Shown one piece after another: positions 11,413 to 24,800 of a stretch of 64,000 nucleotides of DNA. The stretch's first letter is position 1. The number at the start of each line of letters is the position of its first letter. Origin of the DNA: Megascapheus bottae (taxonomy: Eukaryota > Chordata > Mammalia > Rodentia > Geomyidae); contig JANJXV010000016.1 of NCBI GenBank assembly GCA_024803745.1, positions 44,970,263 through 45,034,262 on the forward strand, given 5' to 3'. Below the pieces are notes generated by a model that saw only the letters and a list, made by a program, of their open reading frames with translations, did no database searches and was not told the origin of the DNA. A program made the position numbers and the translations under genes.

Positions 11413-13390
11413 CCAAATAATTCCCCCCCAAAGACGTTGCTGTTATAACAATCTGAGTTCTGTGGATGTGCTGTGCTGCAGGTAAGGGGATTGTGGCTGG
11501 GCTGGAAGAGATGATAGAGGTCAGTGGACAAGCAGTCCCCTTGTGGCATGAGGCACGGGGATCTGCATTCAGCACAAAAACAGTGAGTAAATACATAAAG
11601 ATCACAGCCAGGGCTAAGATTTTATCTGATCAGCTGATCGCATGACAGGAAGATTTCTAAAACCGAGGCAGAAGCCGCAGCACAAGGAGCTCCTGCACCT
11701 TGTTAGTTACGATTGTCGGATGCCAGGTGACCCCTTAAATGCTTAAATGCTTTGAGCCTCAGTTTCCTCCCATTGACTCTTTACACAGGGGCCTTATAAC
11801 AAACCACTCAAAGCTGTAAGCCACTGAGAAGATGTAAAGTACAACATAAATTCTAAATAACAGCATGATCAATCTCTTCCTGTTTCGAGCTAGTAAAGTG
11901 TTGCCAAGTGCAGGTGGGGGTGGCGCCTGGTTTCCGAGGCCGTACATCCGTTTTCTGGGGTCTTCTTGAATGTCATTACATTTTGTAAGGATGACATTCA
12001 GCCTGAACGTCCCCAGCCGCCTTTTACTGAGCAATGGTAAAGATACAGAGGACAGTGGCAATCCAGGCGTTTTGAAGGCGACTTCGCCCCTTCTCTCTCG
12101 GGTATCTCCCACTTTGAGCGTGAGACATGGCCTCCTTTCCCAGGAATACCTGCTTACCTGGCCACCCTCACCCGCACCCTCACCCGTGGCAGGACACCTC
12201 TCCTCCACGTGCATTCTCCTTTCTGGAGTAGTGTGTCTCCTCCACGCTCGCACTCCACAGTGCAGCGCTTTCTGTGCCCCCAGCAATGACATGAGCGAGC
12301 CAGCCTCACAGATTCCTCATCGATGGCATCAGCAGCCTGGCAGGAACTTGCCTGATTCTGTGTCATCCCCTCATGTTTGACACCCAGCGGTCACCCAATC
12401 GCTGAGCACTGCGTGAACGAAGGAATGAATGCAGAAAGGATCATTTGGGCGGGGCCAGTGCGGGGTGTAGAAAATCACCAGTGAACCGCCATACGTGTGA
12501 CCATCTACGAATGCTGAACACTCTTTCCTGATATCTCTGGCCAGGGCTTTGGGTCCGTCAAGAGGTGAGGAGCTGAAGACATCTGACCACTTAGGGGCGA
12601 TTGACGTGATGAAACTCCCCGCGGGAAGCAGCACCTTGCTGAGGATGGTGGTGGCCTCCGGTGGACACGAGAACCTGTGTCATTTGGCTGCATGTCTGAT
12701 CACCACCACTCTGGCATCAGATCCAAGCTGTGTCACCGCTGAACTGGCTCCGGTGCTGACGTCCCCTGGATCTGGTGTGTGTCATAGCGGGTGACTTTCT
12801 CACTGGACTCAGCCGCTGCCGTCTGTGTCCTGTTAACTTGTGTCCTGTGATTAGCTCGAGAGCCTTCCTTGAATGATGACTATGTGAGCATATGCCACAA
12901 AGACACAGGTAATGGCAGGGGAGCAGCCGTGTCTTCAGAGAGGTTCCAGCCAGGCCTCAGGACGGGCAGACAGCTGCCCAGGCTGAGGCGCCTCTGACCT
13001 GCGCATTCAAAGGAAAGCAGGCCTCCATCTCCACGTCTACCAGAAACTTCCAGGTTCATGTGTGAATAAATGATAAAATTGGTCACCATTCTTGTCTGCG
13101 GAGACACTTGGAAATGAAAAAGTCTCTAAAGCAATTGCAAAGAATACCTTTTATGTGACACTGGAACTCTATGTGTTGATATTTGTAAAAAAAATATTGG
13201 ATTAATCTCATTTAAGAAAATTATTTGTCTAAAGAAGCACTAGACAAGGCCAGCTTTAGAGTTCAGGGGTCCTATACTGCCTTGTGCAGTGACTAGCTTT
13301 GCCTTAAGACATACACCACATGACATATCAAAGCATATTTAATATTGCACTGTTGGAGACACTTATCTCCCCCAAAATAAAAAAATAAAA
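11412..13390. other. Single-copy DNA, no gene seen
   Basis: The longest frame is 177 codons on the minus strand (11,759-12,292). It has no recognisable domain, and overlapping frames on the other strand are open as well. From 13,130 to 13,390 the sequence becomes AT-rich up to the SINE. Confidence 0.5.
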
Positions 13391-13490
13391 GGCTGGAAGT
13401 GGAGCTGTAACTCAAATGGTAGAGTGTTAGCCTTAAGCCACACAGCTTAGGGACCAGCCCCAGGCCCCAAGTTCAAGCCTCAGGATCAGT
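13391..13490 (+). mobile_element. ID-type SINE, right monomer
   Basis: It begins GGCTGGAAGTGGAGCTGTAA and continues with the ID-type body (TGGTAGAGTGTTAGCC, then CCCCAAGTTCAAGCCTCAGG). It matches the second half of the dimeric elements elsewhere in this window. Its 3' tail passes directly into the CA-based minisatellite that follows, so the tail probably seeded that repeat. Confidence 0.75.
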
Positions 13491-13495
13491 ATGTA

Positions 13496-13547
<52 letters not shown>

Positions 13548-14007
13548 CACGCACACACACACACGCACACACACGCACACACACACACACGCACACACAC
13601 ACACACACACAGACATGCACACGGGCACACATGAACACACTCTCACACACACACACACACACGCACACACACACACACACACAGACATGCACACGGGCAC
13701 ACATGAACACACTCTCACACACACAGACATGCACACGGGCACACATGAACGCACTCTCACACACACGCACACACACACACACACGCGCACACACGCACAC
13801 ACACACACACACACGCACACACACACACACACACACACAGACATGCACACGGGCACACATGAACACACTCTCACACACACACACACACACACGGGCACAC
13901 ATGAACACACTCTCACACACACACACACACACACGGGCACACATGAACACACTCTCACACACACACACACACACACAGACATGCACACGGGCACACATGA
14001 ACACACT

Positions 14008-14041
<34 letters not shown>
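13491..14041. repeat. Compound CA minisatellite
   Basis: A 550-bp block of AC dinucleotides is interrupted by GC steps and by seven copies of a core containing GACATGCACACGGGCAC, or its shortened form, followed by ACATGAACACACTCTCAC. Cores lie near 13,611, 13,683, 13,725, 13,840, 13,891, 13,935 and 13,979. AC stretches of variable length separate them. The block is almost entirely alternating purine-pyrimidine. Its open frames (for example 13,473-14,048 minus, 191 codons) are products of the dinucleotide. Confidence 0.95.
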
Positions 14042-14043
<2 letters not shown>

Positions 14044-17000
14044 CGCACGCATACTCACAAACCATCAGATTGGCAGCATTCACAGCCACACACTCAGAGA
14101 ATGCTTCCCAGATGTGGGAAGTGGAGACCCAACAACACGATTTCCTGAGCATGAACGGCAGTGAGATGAAAGAGTCACAAAGCAAGCAATACCGGCCGCT
14201 GGGTTTGGATTGTGGGCACGTGTGTCCTTGTGTCTTTGTGTGTGCATGAGGACGTGTGTGTGTGTATGCGTGTGCACAGATACACATGGAGCGTGCCAGC
14301 GCGGACATGTGTGATTAGACACGTGTCCACGTGTGTGATTGGATACGTGTTGCTCTGCTGTGGCGTGCATGTGAGCGTGTCTCCACTACCCAGTGCTTCC
14401 CTGACTGGCTCTGGCCAGTCTGTAATGAAAGGGCCACTCGGCCTCCACTCCTGGGACACCACGTGTGCAGGGCAGTGTGCACGTGCGCAGGGCCAGACGC
14501 CCCTCCTCCGCTCTCCTAACAGCTTGCGGGGTGGGCACAGTTAACAAGGCCCACAGCTGGCAGATCTGTGCAGACATAATTGCACACGAATGGCGGGGGA
14601 GCTGGGGAGCCAAGGAGGAAATAAAATAGATAACAAGCAAAGGGAAAAAGTAGCACTGTAAACAACCAGCATATTTCCCCCTCTGCAGAGCAAGCGTTGT
14701 GGCTGGAGGCGGTGTCTGTGTGCAGCTTGACTCCTAATCCATATCGCAAACAGCTTCCAGATGCTTCTAGCCCCAACCTACTCGGGAATTCCTGCCCTTC
14801 ACAGATGCCTCTCCACGAGGGGGTCTGTCTATGCACAAAATGGGGTGGGTTCCACTAAGCATTCATTTCCAATCTTCCTGACGGGGACTTTTATTAATAA
14901 ACTCATTTCATCTGCGTCTTTGATTAGGAAGAGTTTAACCGCTCAGTCATGTGAAGAGCCGTGCAGAGGGCTGGGGCAATTGCTGTTTGCTGCGAGTGTG
15001 TTTGTGTTTTGTACACATACGCCCTCCTTGTTGACATGATGAACTGGAAGGAGACACATACAATGCAGAGCGGTATGAGCCCTAAGTGGTTCCAGTTGAA
15101 TCTGGGCAGCTACAGGAGCTGAAGAGATCCCACTGGCTCGCTGCCATGGAGGCCAGCGGAAGGAGGCCCTGCTCGCCTGGGCCAGGTTCTGGGGTGCAGG
15201 CTGAAGATGCAGGCTGAAGATTTCTGCTGCAGCAGAAATCCCTGTCTCTCAGGACTGGGGCCGTGTCCCCCCGCCCCCGCCATAGGCAAGGCCTCGGTAA
15301 CTTCCAGCTCTGAGTTCTGAGGGACGTAGAGGACAGGGGATTCCTTCTTCTTCCTTTCTGAGTCCTCTTTGTCCGCTGGGCTGGCCTTCTCACGCCTACA
15401 GGCTGAAGAGCTCACAAGACTGGAGGAGAAGGAGCTCCCCCAGCGAAATCCACCCGGCGTCAGCGCCCCTCCTCTCCGAGCGGTCCCTGGACGGCCCCTG
15501 CTGGGCTGCTTTCCTCTCTCCACCAGTGCTCCCCACGCCACAACTGTGCTCACAGCACTTGACAGAGCTTTCCAATTCCAAGGTCAGGGGCGGTAGTCTT
15601 AAATTCTCTTCGCATTGAGGAAGCGAGATCGGTTTTCTCCATGAAAACCTCCCTGTGGGCCTCAGAGGCCTGGCAAGCCTCTCCTTCCCGTGGCCCCTTC
15701 CAGGCTCCCCCCTGTCCTGGCCCAACTGTCCCCAAGCCCGGCCCTGCTCCTTGCTCCGTAGCCTCCTGGGGAGAACTTGGTGGACAGCACTTTCTCCCAC
15801 AGGTGAGTCGGGTTCCCAAGTGGAGTCGCCCTCCACGTGCAGAGGGCTTGGTGGTTCTCCCAGAGTCCATGCTCTCACCCAGGGCCTGCTCAGCTGTGCT
15901 GCAGCGCATCTCATGCTCCACGCTGCCGCAGCAATCCTCTGTGCCGTGCCGGCTTCGTCCTGGCTTCGCCTCATATGGTGGCAGAACATGGCGACCCACT
16001 GTGTGCCAGGTGCTGGCACTGCCTTGGCTTTCCTGTGCCTGTGCCCTTGACGGGCTGAGCGCTGGGCACGTCCACCCTCGTTTTCTCTCCTGAACAATGA
16101 GCTCTTGACTCTCAAAGATGCGCAGTTCTTCATGATACAACCTGCAGCCAAATCCAGCTCTGAATCAACACTTGCTAAAGAAACCTCATGTCCACACTTG
16201 GGTTTTTAGTGGCTAATGGACTCGCCCAAGACGCACTGTTCAGATTCCGGACCGGTCCCGCCCCCTGCCCTGTCCTGCTCTTCCCAGCTCGCAGCCCCTG
16301 CCCAGGTGTGGGCTGAGAGGCCAACGACCACAAAGGCTGTCTTCAGTACAGAAAGGAGCTGCACCCTCACGCCCTCTCCCTGTCTTTCCGTTGTCTTAGG
16401 CTGTGCAGGCTGTAGTCATCTCTGGTCCTTTGTACAGGAATGTAACACACCAATTAAATGATCTGAGAAGGACAGGCTCACTTTGGAGCTTATTTCAACC
16501 ACCAAGATATCTTCCTTCGCACAGCACATTTATCTGCAGGCCAAGCTCTGAATCCAAACGGGAACTCACGAGACCAATGTTGTTCAGAAAGTGAAATGAA
16601 ATATTTATGCCTGGTTAGTGGCTGGGATCGATGCAGGAGGAAATAGGATTTCCAGGCTCCCAGGAAAGGCTTGAGAAGTTCGTTCACAGCTGGAACAGAG
16701 AGCAGACCTGGGTCCGAGCACTCCGCTCGCCCCAGCGCCTCCCGAGGCTCACCACCCCGCATCAGCTGACCCCTGGCTCACGTGCTTGCATTACACGGGG
16801 CTTCTGGGAGATATTATGATGGATTCTGGGACACCTGTGTTCTGCTTTTTGCCTTGTCGGGGGAGTCCGGTCCTTTATGAGGATATACAGACTGTCTCCC
16901 CATAATCACATCCATTTCTTTCCCTGACTATATTTTTATACATGTGAATTTTGATCAACCAATGAAATCGTGGAGGGTGAAGGCTGAAAGTACAGATGTG

Positions 17001-18359
17001 GAGACGGAGCATGGCAGCAAGCCAGGGCCGGCATGTGGGAGCCAGAAGAAAGGCAGACCAGGGAGGCGAGGCAGTCGTCCTGGTGGCATCTGTCATGCAG
17101 CGAGCTGCAGGTGGCAAGGACGGATGGGCCTCTCTGTGGGCAGAGGCCAACCTGGCTGCAGCAGATCTGCCTAGAAACGTGTGCGCTCTGGATGGGAGAA
17201 GCCAGACGAGTTCCGGGCCTGAAAGCTTCAAGGACAGCTGAGAATGTGGGCCAGACCTAGCTCAGCGATGTCCGAGATCTTGTTGGAGGGCGGCCATTCC
17301 AGCCAGAGTCAGGAGCCTGCTGACCTGCTGCAGGACGCTCTGCTGAACTCATAAAGAAACCATGCCCAGCCATCGCTCAGCTGCTCAGGGGCTGCCTTCA
17401 AATTTCGGTCTGTCACTTCTCATTCTCCATGAAAACATTACAGATAAAAGAGAAGCAAACAAGCAAGGTAAGATGGGCTAAAAAAGAATTACTCAATAAA
17501 AAGGCAAAGATAAAGTAGTAAAAATAGCAGGCATGGTGAAAACAAACAAACAAAAAAGCCCGAGCAGACAGAACCATCAGCGGAGGCCAGGCAGGGTCTC
17601 CAGCTAGATGAGAAATAAATAAAGCAATAAAGCATGTTCGCTGCGTTGAATCTAAGGTCCAGCGTGGGGCAGAGCTGGGCCGGGTCGCAGGTGAAGGTTT
17701 GGGCGAAGGACACAAGCTCAGGGCCTCTCATTCTGCCTGCACGCCGGCCATCTGACCCCCGGCCGCTGTTTAATGGCCAAGGGGCCATGAGCTCTAGCGG
17801 ATGGAGCCGCCGCCCTCCGGTCTGACGATGCAGGGCAGCAGAGGGGCAGGTGCCCAGCTCACCTCTGGAGGGTTCTGGAAGGCGGGGGGCCACACACAGA
17901 GCCGCTGGGCCCACTGACCCCATCTTCACTTCTGCTGACTACGCTGACCTGACCGTGAGCAGGCCAATCTTTTGCTTCTGTTTCCTTCCCTGCCCATAGG
18001 GTAAGGACAGGCCCCTGTCTACATGTGCCTGTGATGACAGACAAAATTCACAGCGAATGACCAAGTCACTCTGCCATTTTGGCCATTGCACATGCTCCCT
18101 GAGGACCTAATTTTGGCCATGGCATGGGAGGAGTGTCGGAGAACACCCCGTCCTGCAGGCCAGGGACACGCCTTCCCTCCCGGCCTTGGTGGCCCATCCA
18201 AGGCGATAACCCAAACCTGCAGAAACCACACTAGTGCTAGCTCGTGACTGCCACACCACTGTCCACACTGCCTGGTGCCCGGGCAGATTCCAGTGAAGCC
18301 AGTGTCTGCCTGGGTTCTGCCATGTTTACAGGAAGCATCCCGTGAATGAGCTTAGTGAA
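14042..18359. other. Single-copy DNA, no gene seen
   Basis: From 14,205 to 14,350 there is a TG-rich degenerate tract with a doubled GTGTGATTAGACACGTG-like motif. The rest is GC-rich non-coding sequence. The longest frame (15,396-16,151 minus, 251 codons) has no recognisable domain, and several other frames overlap it. The segment 17,410-17,640 is A-rich. Confidence 0.5.
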
Positions 18360-18590
18360 TAGCTGGGCACAGAGAACCAGACAATGCCTGACGACACATG
18401 GCAACAGGGCCAGCCGACGCCCCGACGGCATGCGTGAAGCCCCTGACCCAATCCCATGTACTACATGAGCCCTCATGCAGTGACATGCATGACACCACAC
18501 GTGCAGCAGCACAACCCTGAGCCAATTCCACGTGTGACAGGGCCTCCTGCAGTGGGATGCCTGACAGCACACAGGCAGTATCTGACCCTG
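18360..18590. repeat. Very degenerate ~70-100-bp tandem repeat, about 3 copies
   Basis: The motif ATGCCTGACGACACATGGCA (18,384) recurs in altered form as ATGCATGACACCACACGTGC (18,485) and ATGCCTGACAGCACACAGGC (18,557). The sequence around these points can also be aligned weakly. The spacing is uneven (101 and 72 bp). It lies just upstream of the large 48-bp array but does not share its unit. Confidence 0.35.
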
Positions 18591-18825
18591 ACAACCACAG
18601 CTGTGACACAGATGGCCTCACTAGAGGTACAGCGCCCCAAGACCCATGTTGACATGGGTAGGTGCTCTCAGGATTGGACCATCCGAGATACTAGAACGTG
18701 CGGCCTGTTGGCTTGACCTTCTGTCTTGTAAAATCCTTGTGTGGTAACAGGTGGCAAATGTTTATCACGTGCTCTGCAGGGTCAGTGTGAGAGCTGGGAC
18801 TGCGTGAGGACAGCACTCAGAGCTC
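18591..18825. other. Left flank of the 48-bp array
   Basis: 235 bp of single-copy DNA with no gene seen. It contains a short segment CTGCGTGAGGACAGCACTCA and then GAGCTCGTCAC, from which the first array unit starts. Confidence 0.5.
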
Positions 18826-21800
18826 GTCACTGCACCTGCGGGCACACAGAGTCCCGGCACTCACCTCCATTCTCATCACTCACCTGTGGACACACGGAGT
18901 CCCGGCACTCACCTCCATTCTCTTCACTCACCTGTGGACACACGGAGTCCCAGCACTCACCTCCATTCTCGTCACTGCACCTGCGGGCACACGGAGTCCC
19001 GGCACTCACCTCCATTCTCATCACTCACCTGCGGGCACACGGAGTCCCGGCACTCACCTCCATTCTCTTCACTCACCTGTGGACACACGGAGTCCCGGCA
19101 CTCACCTCCATTCTCATCACTGCACCTGTGGACACACGGAGTCCCGGCACTCACCTCCATTCTTATCACTGCACCTGCGGGCACACGGAGTCCCGGCACT
19201 CACCTCCATTCTCATCACTCACCTGTGGGCACACGGAGTCCCGGCACTCACCTCCATTCTCGTCACTCACCTGCGGGCACACGGAGTCCCGGCACTCACC
19301 TCCATTCTCATCACTCACCTGCGGGCACACGGAGTCCTGGCACTCACCTCCATTCTCTTCACTGTGGGCACACAGAGTCCCAGCACTCACCTCCATTCTC
19401 ATCACTGCACCTGCGGGCACACGGAGTCCTGGCACTCACCTCCATTCTCTTCACTGTGGGCACACGGAGTCCCGGCACTCACCTCCATTCTCATCACTCA
19501 CCTGCGGGCACATGGAGTCCCGGCACTCACCTCCATTCTCATCACTGCATCTCCGGGCACACGGAGTCCCGGCACTCACCTCCATTCTCTTCACTCACCT
19601 GCGGGCACACGGAGTCCCGGCACTCACCTCCATTCTCGTCACTCACCTGTGGACACACGGAGTCCCGGCACTCACCTCCATTCTCTTCACTCACCTGCGG
19701 GCACACGGAGTCCCGGCACTCACCTCCATTCTCTTCACTCACCTGTGGACACACGGAGTCCCGGCACTCACCTCCATTCTCGTCACTGCACCTGAGGGCA
19801 CACGGAGTCCCGGCACTCACCTCCATTCTCTCCACTCACCTGCGGGCACACGGAGTCCCGGCACTCACCTCCATTCTCATCACTGCACCTGCGGGCACAC
19901 GGAGTCCCGGCACTCACCTCCATTCTCTTCACTCACCTGCGGGCACACGGAGTCCCGGCACTCACCTCCATTCTCATCACTGCACCTGTGGACACACGGA
20001 GTCCCGGCACTCACCTCCATTCTCGTCACTCACCTGCGGGCACACGGAGTCCCGGCACTCACCTCCATTCTCGTCACTCACCTGCGGGCACACGGAGTCC
20101 CGGCACTCACCTCCATTCTCATCACTCACCTGTGGGCACACAGAGTCCTGGCACTCACCTCCATTCTCTTCACTGTGGGCACACGGAGTCCCAGCACTCA
20201 CCTCCATTCTCATCACTGCACCTGCGGGCACACGGAGTCCCGGCACTCACCTCCATTCTCATCACTCACCTGCGGGCACACGGAGTCCCGGCACTCACCT
20301 CCATTCTCATCACTCACCTGCGGGCACACGGAGTCCCGGCACTCACCTCCATTCTCTTCACTCACCTGTGGACACATGGAGTCCCGGCACTCACCTCCAT
20401 TCTCATCACTGCATCTGCGGGCATACGGAGTCCCGGCACTCACCTCCATTCTCTTCACTCACCTGCGGGCACACGGAGTCCCGGCACTCACCTCCATTCT
20501 CTTCACTCACTTGCGGGCACACGGAGTCCCGGCACTCACCTCCATTCTCGTCACTCACCTGTGGACACACGGAGTCCCGGCACTCACCTCCATTCTCATC
20601 ACTCACCTGCGGGCACACGGAGTCCCGGCACTCACCTCCATTCTCTTCACTCACCTGCGGGCACACGGAGTCCCGGCACTCACCTCCATTCTCTTCACTC
20701 AGCTGCGGGCACACGGAGTCCCGGCACTCACCTCCATTCTCGTCACTGCACCTGCGGGCACACGGAGTCCCGGCACTCACCTCCATTCTCTTCACTCACC
20801 TGCGGGCACACGGAGTCCCGGCACTCACCTCCATTCTCTTCACTCACCTGCGGGCACACGGAGTCCCGGCACTCACCTCCATTCTAGTCACTCACCTGCG
20901 GGCACACGGAGTCCCGGCACTCACCTCCATTCTCGTCACTCACCTGCGGGCACACGGAGTCCCGGCACTCACCTCCATTCTCTTCACTCACCTGTGGACA
21001 CACGGAGTCCCGGCACTCACCTCCATTCTAGTCACTCACCTGCGGGCACACGGAGTCCCGGCACTCACCTCCATTCTCTTCACTCACCTGCGGGCACACG
21101 GAGTCCCGGCACTCACCTCCATTCTCATCACTCACCTGCGGGCACACGGAGTCCCGGCACTCACCTCCATTCTCTTCACTCACCTGCGGGCACACGGAGT
21201 CCCGGCACTCACCTCCATTCTCGTCACTGCACCTGCGGGCACACGGAGTCCCGGCACTCACCTCCATTCTCTTCACTCACCTGTGGACACACGGAGTCCC
21301 GGCACTCACCTCCATTCTCGTCACTCACCTGAGGGCACACGGAGTCCCGGCACTCACCTCCATTCTCATCACTCACCTGCGGGCACACGGAGTCCTGGCA
21401 CTCACCTCCATTCTCTTCACTGTGGGTACACGGAGTCCCGGCACTCACCTCCATTCTCTTCACTCACCTGCGGGCACACGGAGTCCCGGCACTCGCCTCC
21501 ATTCTCTTCACTCACCTGTGGACACACGGAGTCCCGGCACTCACCTCCATTCTCATCACTGCACCTGCGGGCACACGGAGTCCCGGCACTCACCTCCAAT
21601 CTCTTCACTCACCTGCGGGCACACGGAGTCCCAGCACCCACCTCCATTCTCATCACTGCACCTGTGGACACACGGAGTCCCGGCACTCACCTCCATTCTT
21701 ATCACTGCACCTGCGGGCACACGGAGTCCTGGCACTCACCTCCATTCTCGTCACTCACCTGCGGGCACACGGAGTCCCGGCACTCACTTGCATTCTCTTC

Positions 21801-24800
21801 ACTCACCTGCAGGCACATGGACTCCCGGCACTCACCTCCATTCTCATCACTCACCTGTGGGCACACGGAGTCCCGGCACTCACCTCCATTCTCGTCACTC
21901 ACCTGCGGGCACACGGAGTCCCGGCACTCACCTCCATTCTCATCACTCACCTGCGGGCACACGGAGTCCTGGCACTCACCTCCATTCTCTTCACTGTGGG
22001 CACACGGAGTCCCAGCACTCACCTCCATTCTCATCACTGCACCTGCGGGAACACGGAGTCCTGGCACTCACCTCCATTGTCTTCACTGTGGGCACACGGA
22101 GTCCCGGCACTCACCTCCATTCTCATCACTCACCTGCGGGCACACGGAGTCCCGGCCCTCACCTCCATTCTCATCACTCACCTGCGGGCACACGGAGTCC
22201 CGGCACTCACCTCCATTCTCTTCACTCACCTGTGGACACACGGAGTCCCAGCACTCACCTCCATTCTCATCACTCACCTGCGGGCACACGGAGTCCCGGC
22301 ACTCACCTCCATTCTCGTCACTCACCTGTGGACACACGGAGTCCCGGCACTCACCTCCATTCTCATCACTCACCTGCGGGCACACGGAGTCCCGGCACTC
22401 ACCTCCATTCTCTTCACTCACCTGTGGACACACGGAGTCCCGGCACTCACCTCCATTCTCTTCACTGCGGGCACACGGAGTCCCGGCACTCACCTCCATT
22501 CTCTTCACTCACCTGTGGACACATGGAGTCCCGGCACTCACCTCCATTCTCATCACTGCATCTGCGGGCACACGGAGTCCCGGCACTCACCTCCATTCTC
22601 ATCACTCACCTGCGGGCACACGGAGTCCCGGCACTCACCTCCATTCTCGTCACTCACCTGTGGACACACGGAGTCCCGGCACTCACCTCCATTCTCGTCA
22701 CTCACCTGTGGACACACGGAGTCCCGGCACTCACCTCCATTCTCTTCACTCACCTGCGGGCACACGGAGTCCCGGCACCCACCTCCATTCTCATCACTGC
22801 ACCTGTGGACACACGGAGTCCCGGCACTCACCTCCATTCTCATCACTGCACCTGTGGACACACGGAGTCCCGGCACTCACCTCCATTCTCGTCACTCACC
22901 TGCAGGCACATGGAGTCCCGGCACTCACCTCCATTCTCTTCACTCACCTGTGGACACACGGAGTCCCGGCACTCACCTCCATTCTCATCACTGCATCTGC
23001 GGGCACACGGAGTCCCGGCACTCACCTCCATTCTCTTCACTCACCTGTGGGCACACGGAGTCCCGGCACTCACCTCCATTCTCTTCACTCACCTGTGGAC
23101 ACATGGAGTCCCGGCACTCACCTCCATTCTCATCACTGCATCTGCGGGCACACGGAGTCCCGGCACTCACCTCCATTCTCTTCACTCACCTGCGGGCACA
23201 CGGAGTCCCGGCACTCACCTCCATTCTCTTCACTCACCTGTGGACACAGGGAGTCCCGGCACTCACCTCCATTCTCTTCACTCACCTGCGGGCACACGGA
23301 GTCCCGGCACTCACCTCCATTCTCTTCACTCACTTGCGGGCACACGGAGTCCCGGCACTCACCTCCATTCTCTTCACTCACCTGCGGGCACACGGAGTCC
23401 CGGCACTCACCTCCATTCTCATCACTCACCTGCGGGCACACGGAGTCCCGGCACTCACCTCCATTCTCTTCACTCACCTGCGGGCACACGGAGTCCCGGC
23501 ACTCACCTCCATTCTCGTCACTGCACCTGCGGGCACACGGAGTCCCGGCACTCACCTCCATTCTCTTCACTCACCTGTGGGCACACGGAGTCCCGGCACT
23601 CACCTCCATTCTCGTCACTGCACCTGAGGGCACACGGAGTCCCAGCACTCACCTCCATTCTCTTCACTCACCTGCGGGCACACGGAGTCCCGGCACTCAC
23701 CTCCATTCTCTTCACTCACCTGTGGACACACGGAGTCCCGGCACTCACCTCCATTCTCATCACTGCACCTGCGGGCACACGGAGTCCCGGCACTCACCTC
23801 CAATCTCTTCACTCACCTGCGGGCACACGGAGTCCCGGCACTCACCTCCATTCTCTTCACTCACCTGTGGACACACGGAGTCCCGGCACTCACCTCCATT
23901 CTCATCACTGCACCTGCGGGCACACGGAGTCCCGGCACTCACCTCCATTCTCATCACTGCACCTGAGGGCACACGGAGTACCGGCACTCACCTCCATTCT
24001 CATCACTGCACCTGTGGACACACGGAGTCCCGGCACTCACCTCCATTCTTATCACTGCACCTGCGGGCACACGGAGTCCCGGCACTCACCTCCATTCTCA
24101 TCACTCACCTGCGGGCACACGGAGTCCCGGCACTCACCTCCATTCTCTTCACTGTGGGCACACGGAGTCCCAGCACTCACCTCCATTCTCATCACTGCAC
24201 CTGCGGGAACACGGAGTCCTGGCACTCACCTCCATTCTCTTCACTGTGGGCACACGGAGTCCCGGCACTCACCTCCATTCTCATCACTCACCTGCGGGCA
24301 CACGGAGTCCCGGCCCTCACCTCCATTCTCGTCACTCACCTGCGGGCACACGGAGTCCCGGCACTCACCTCCATTCTCGTCACTCACCTGCGGGCACACG
24401 GAGTCCCGGCACTCACCTCCATTCTCTTCACTCACCTGCGGGCACACGGAGTCCCGGCACTCACCTCCATTCTCGTCACTCACCTGCGGGCACACGGAGT
24501 CCCGGCACTCACCTCCATTCTCTTCAGTCACCTGCGGGCACACGGAGTCCCGGCACTCACCTCCATTCTCTTCACTCACCTGCGGGCACACGGAGTCCCG
24601 GCACTCACCTCCATTCTCGTCACTGCACCTGCGGGCACACGGAGTCCCGGCACTCACCTCCATTCTCGTCACTGCACCTGCGGGCACACGGAGTCCCGGC
24701 ACTCACCTCCATTCGCGTCACTCACCTGCGGGCACACGGAGTCCCGGCACTCACCTCCATTCTCGTCACTCACCTGCGGGCACACGGAGTCCCGGCACTC

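Noticed and set aside
13473..14164. Open frames of His/Thr or Cys/Val dipeptides over the CA block
   Set aside because: Dinucleotide repeats give stop-free frames on both strands.
15396..16151. 251-codon minus-strand frame
   Set aside because: GC-rich chance frame with several shadows and no recognisable domain.
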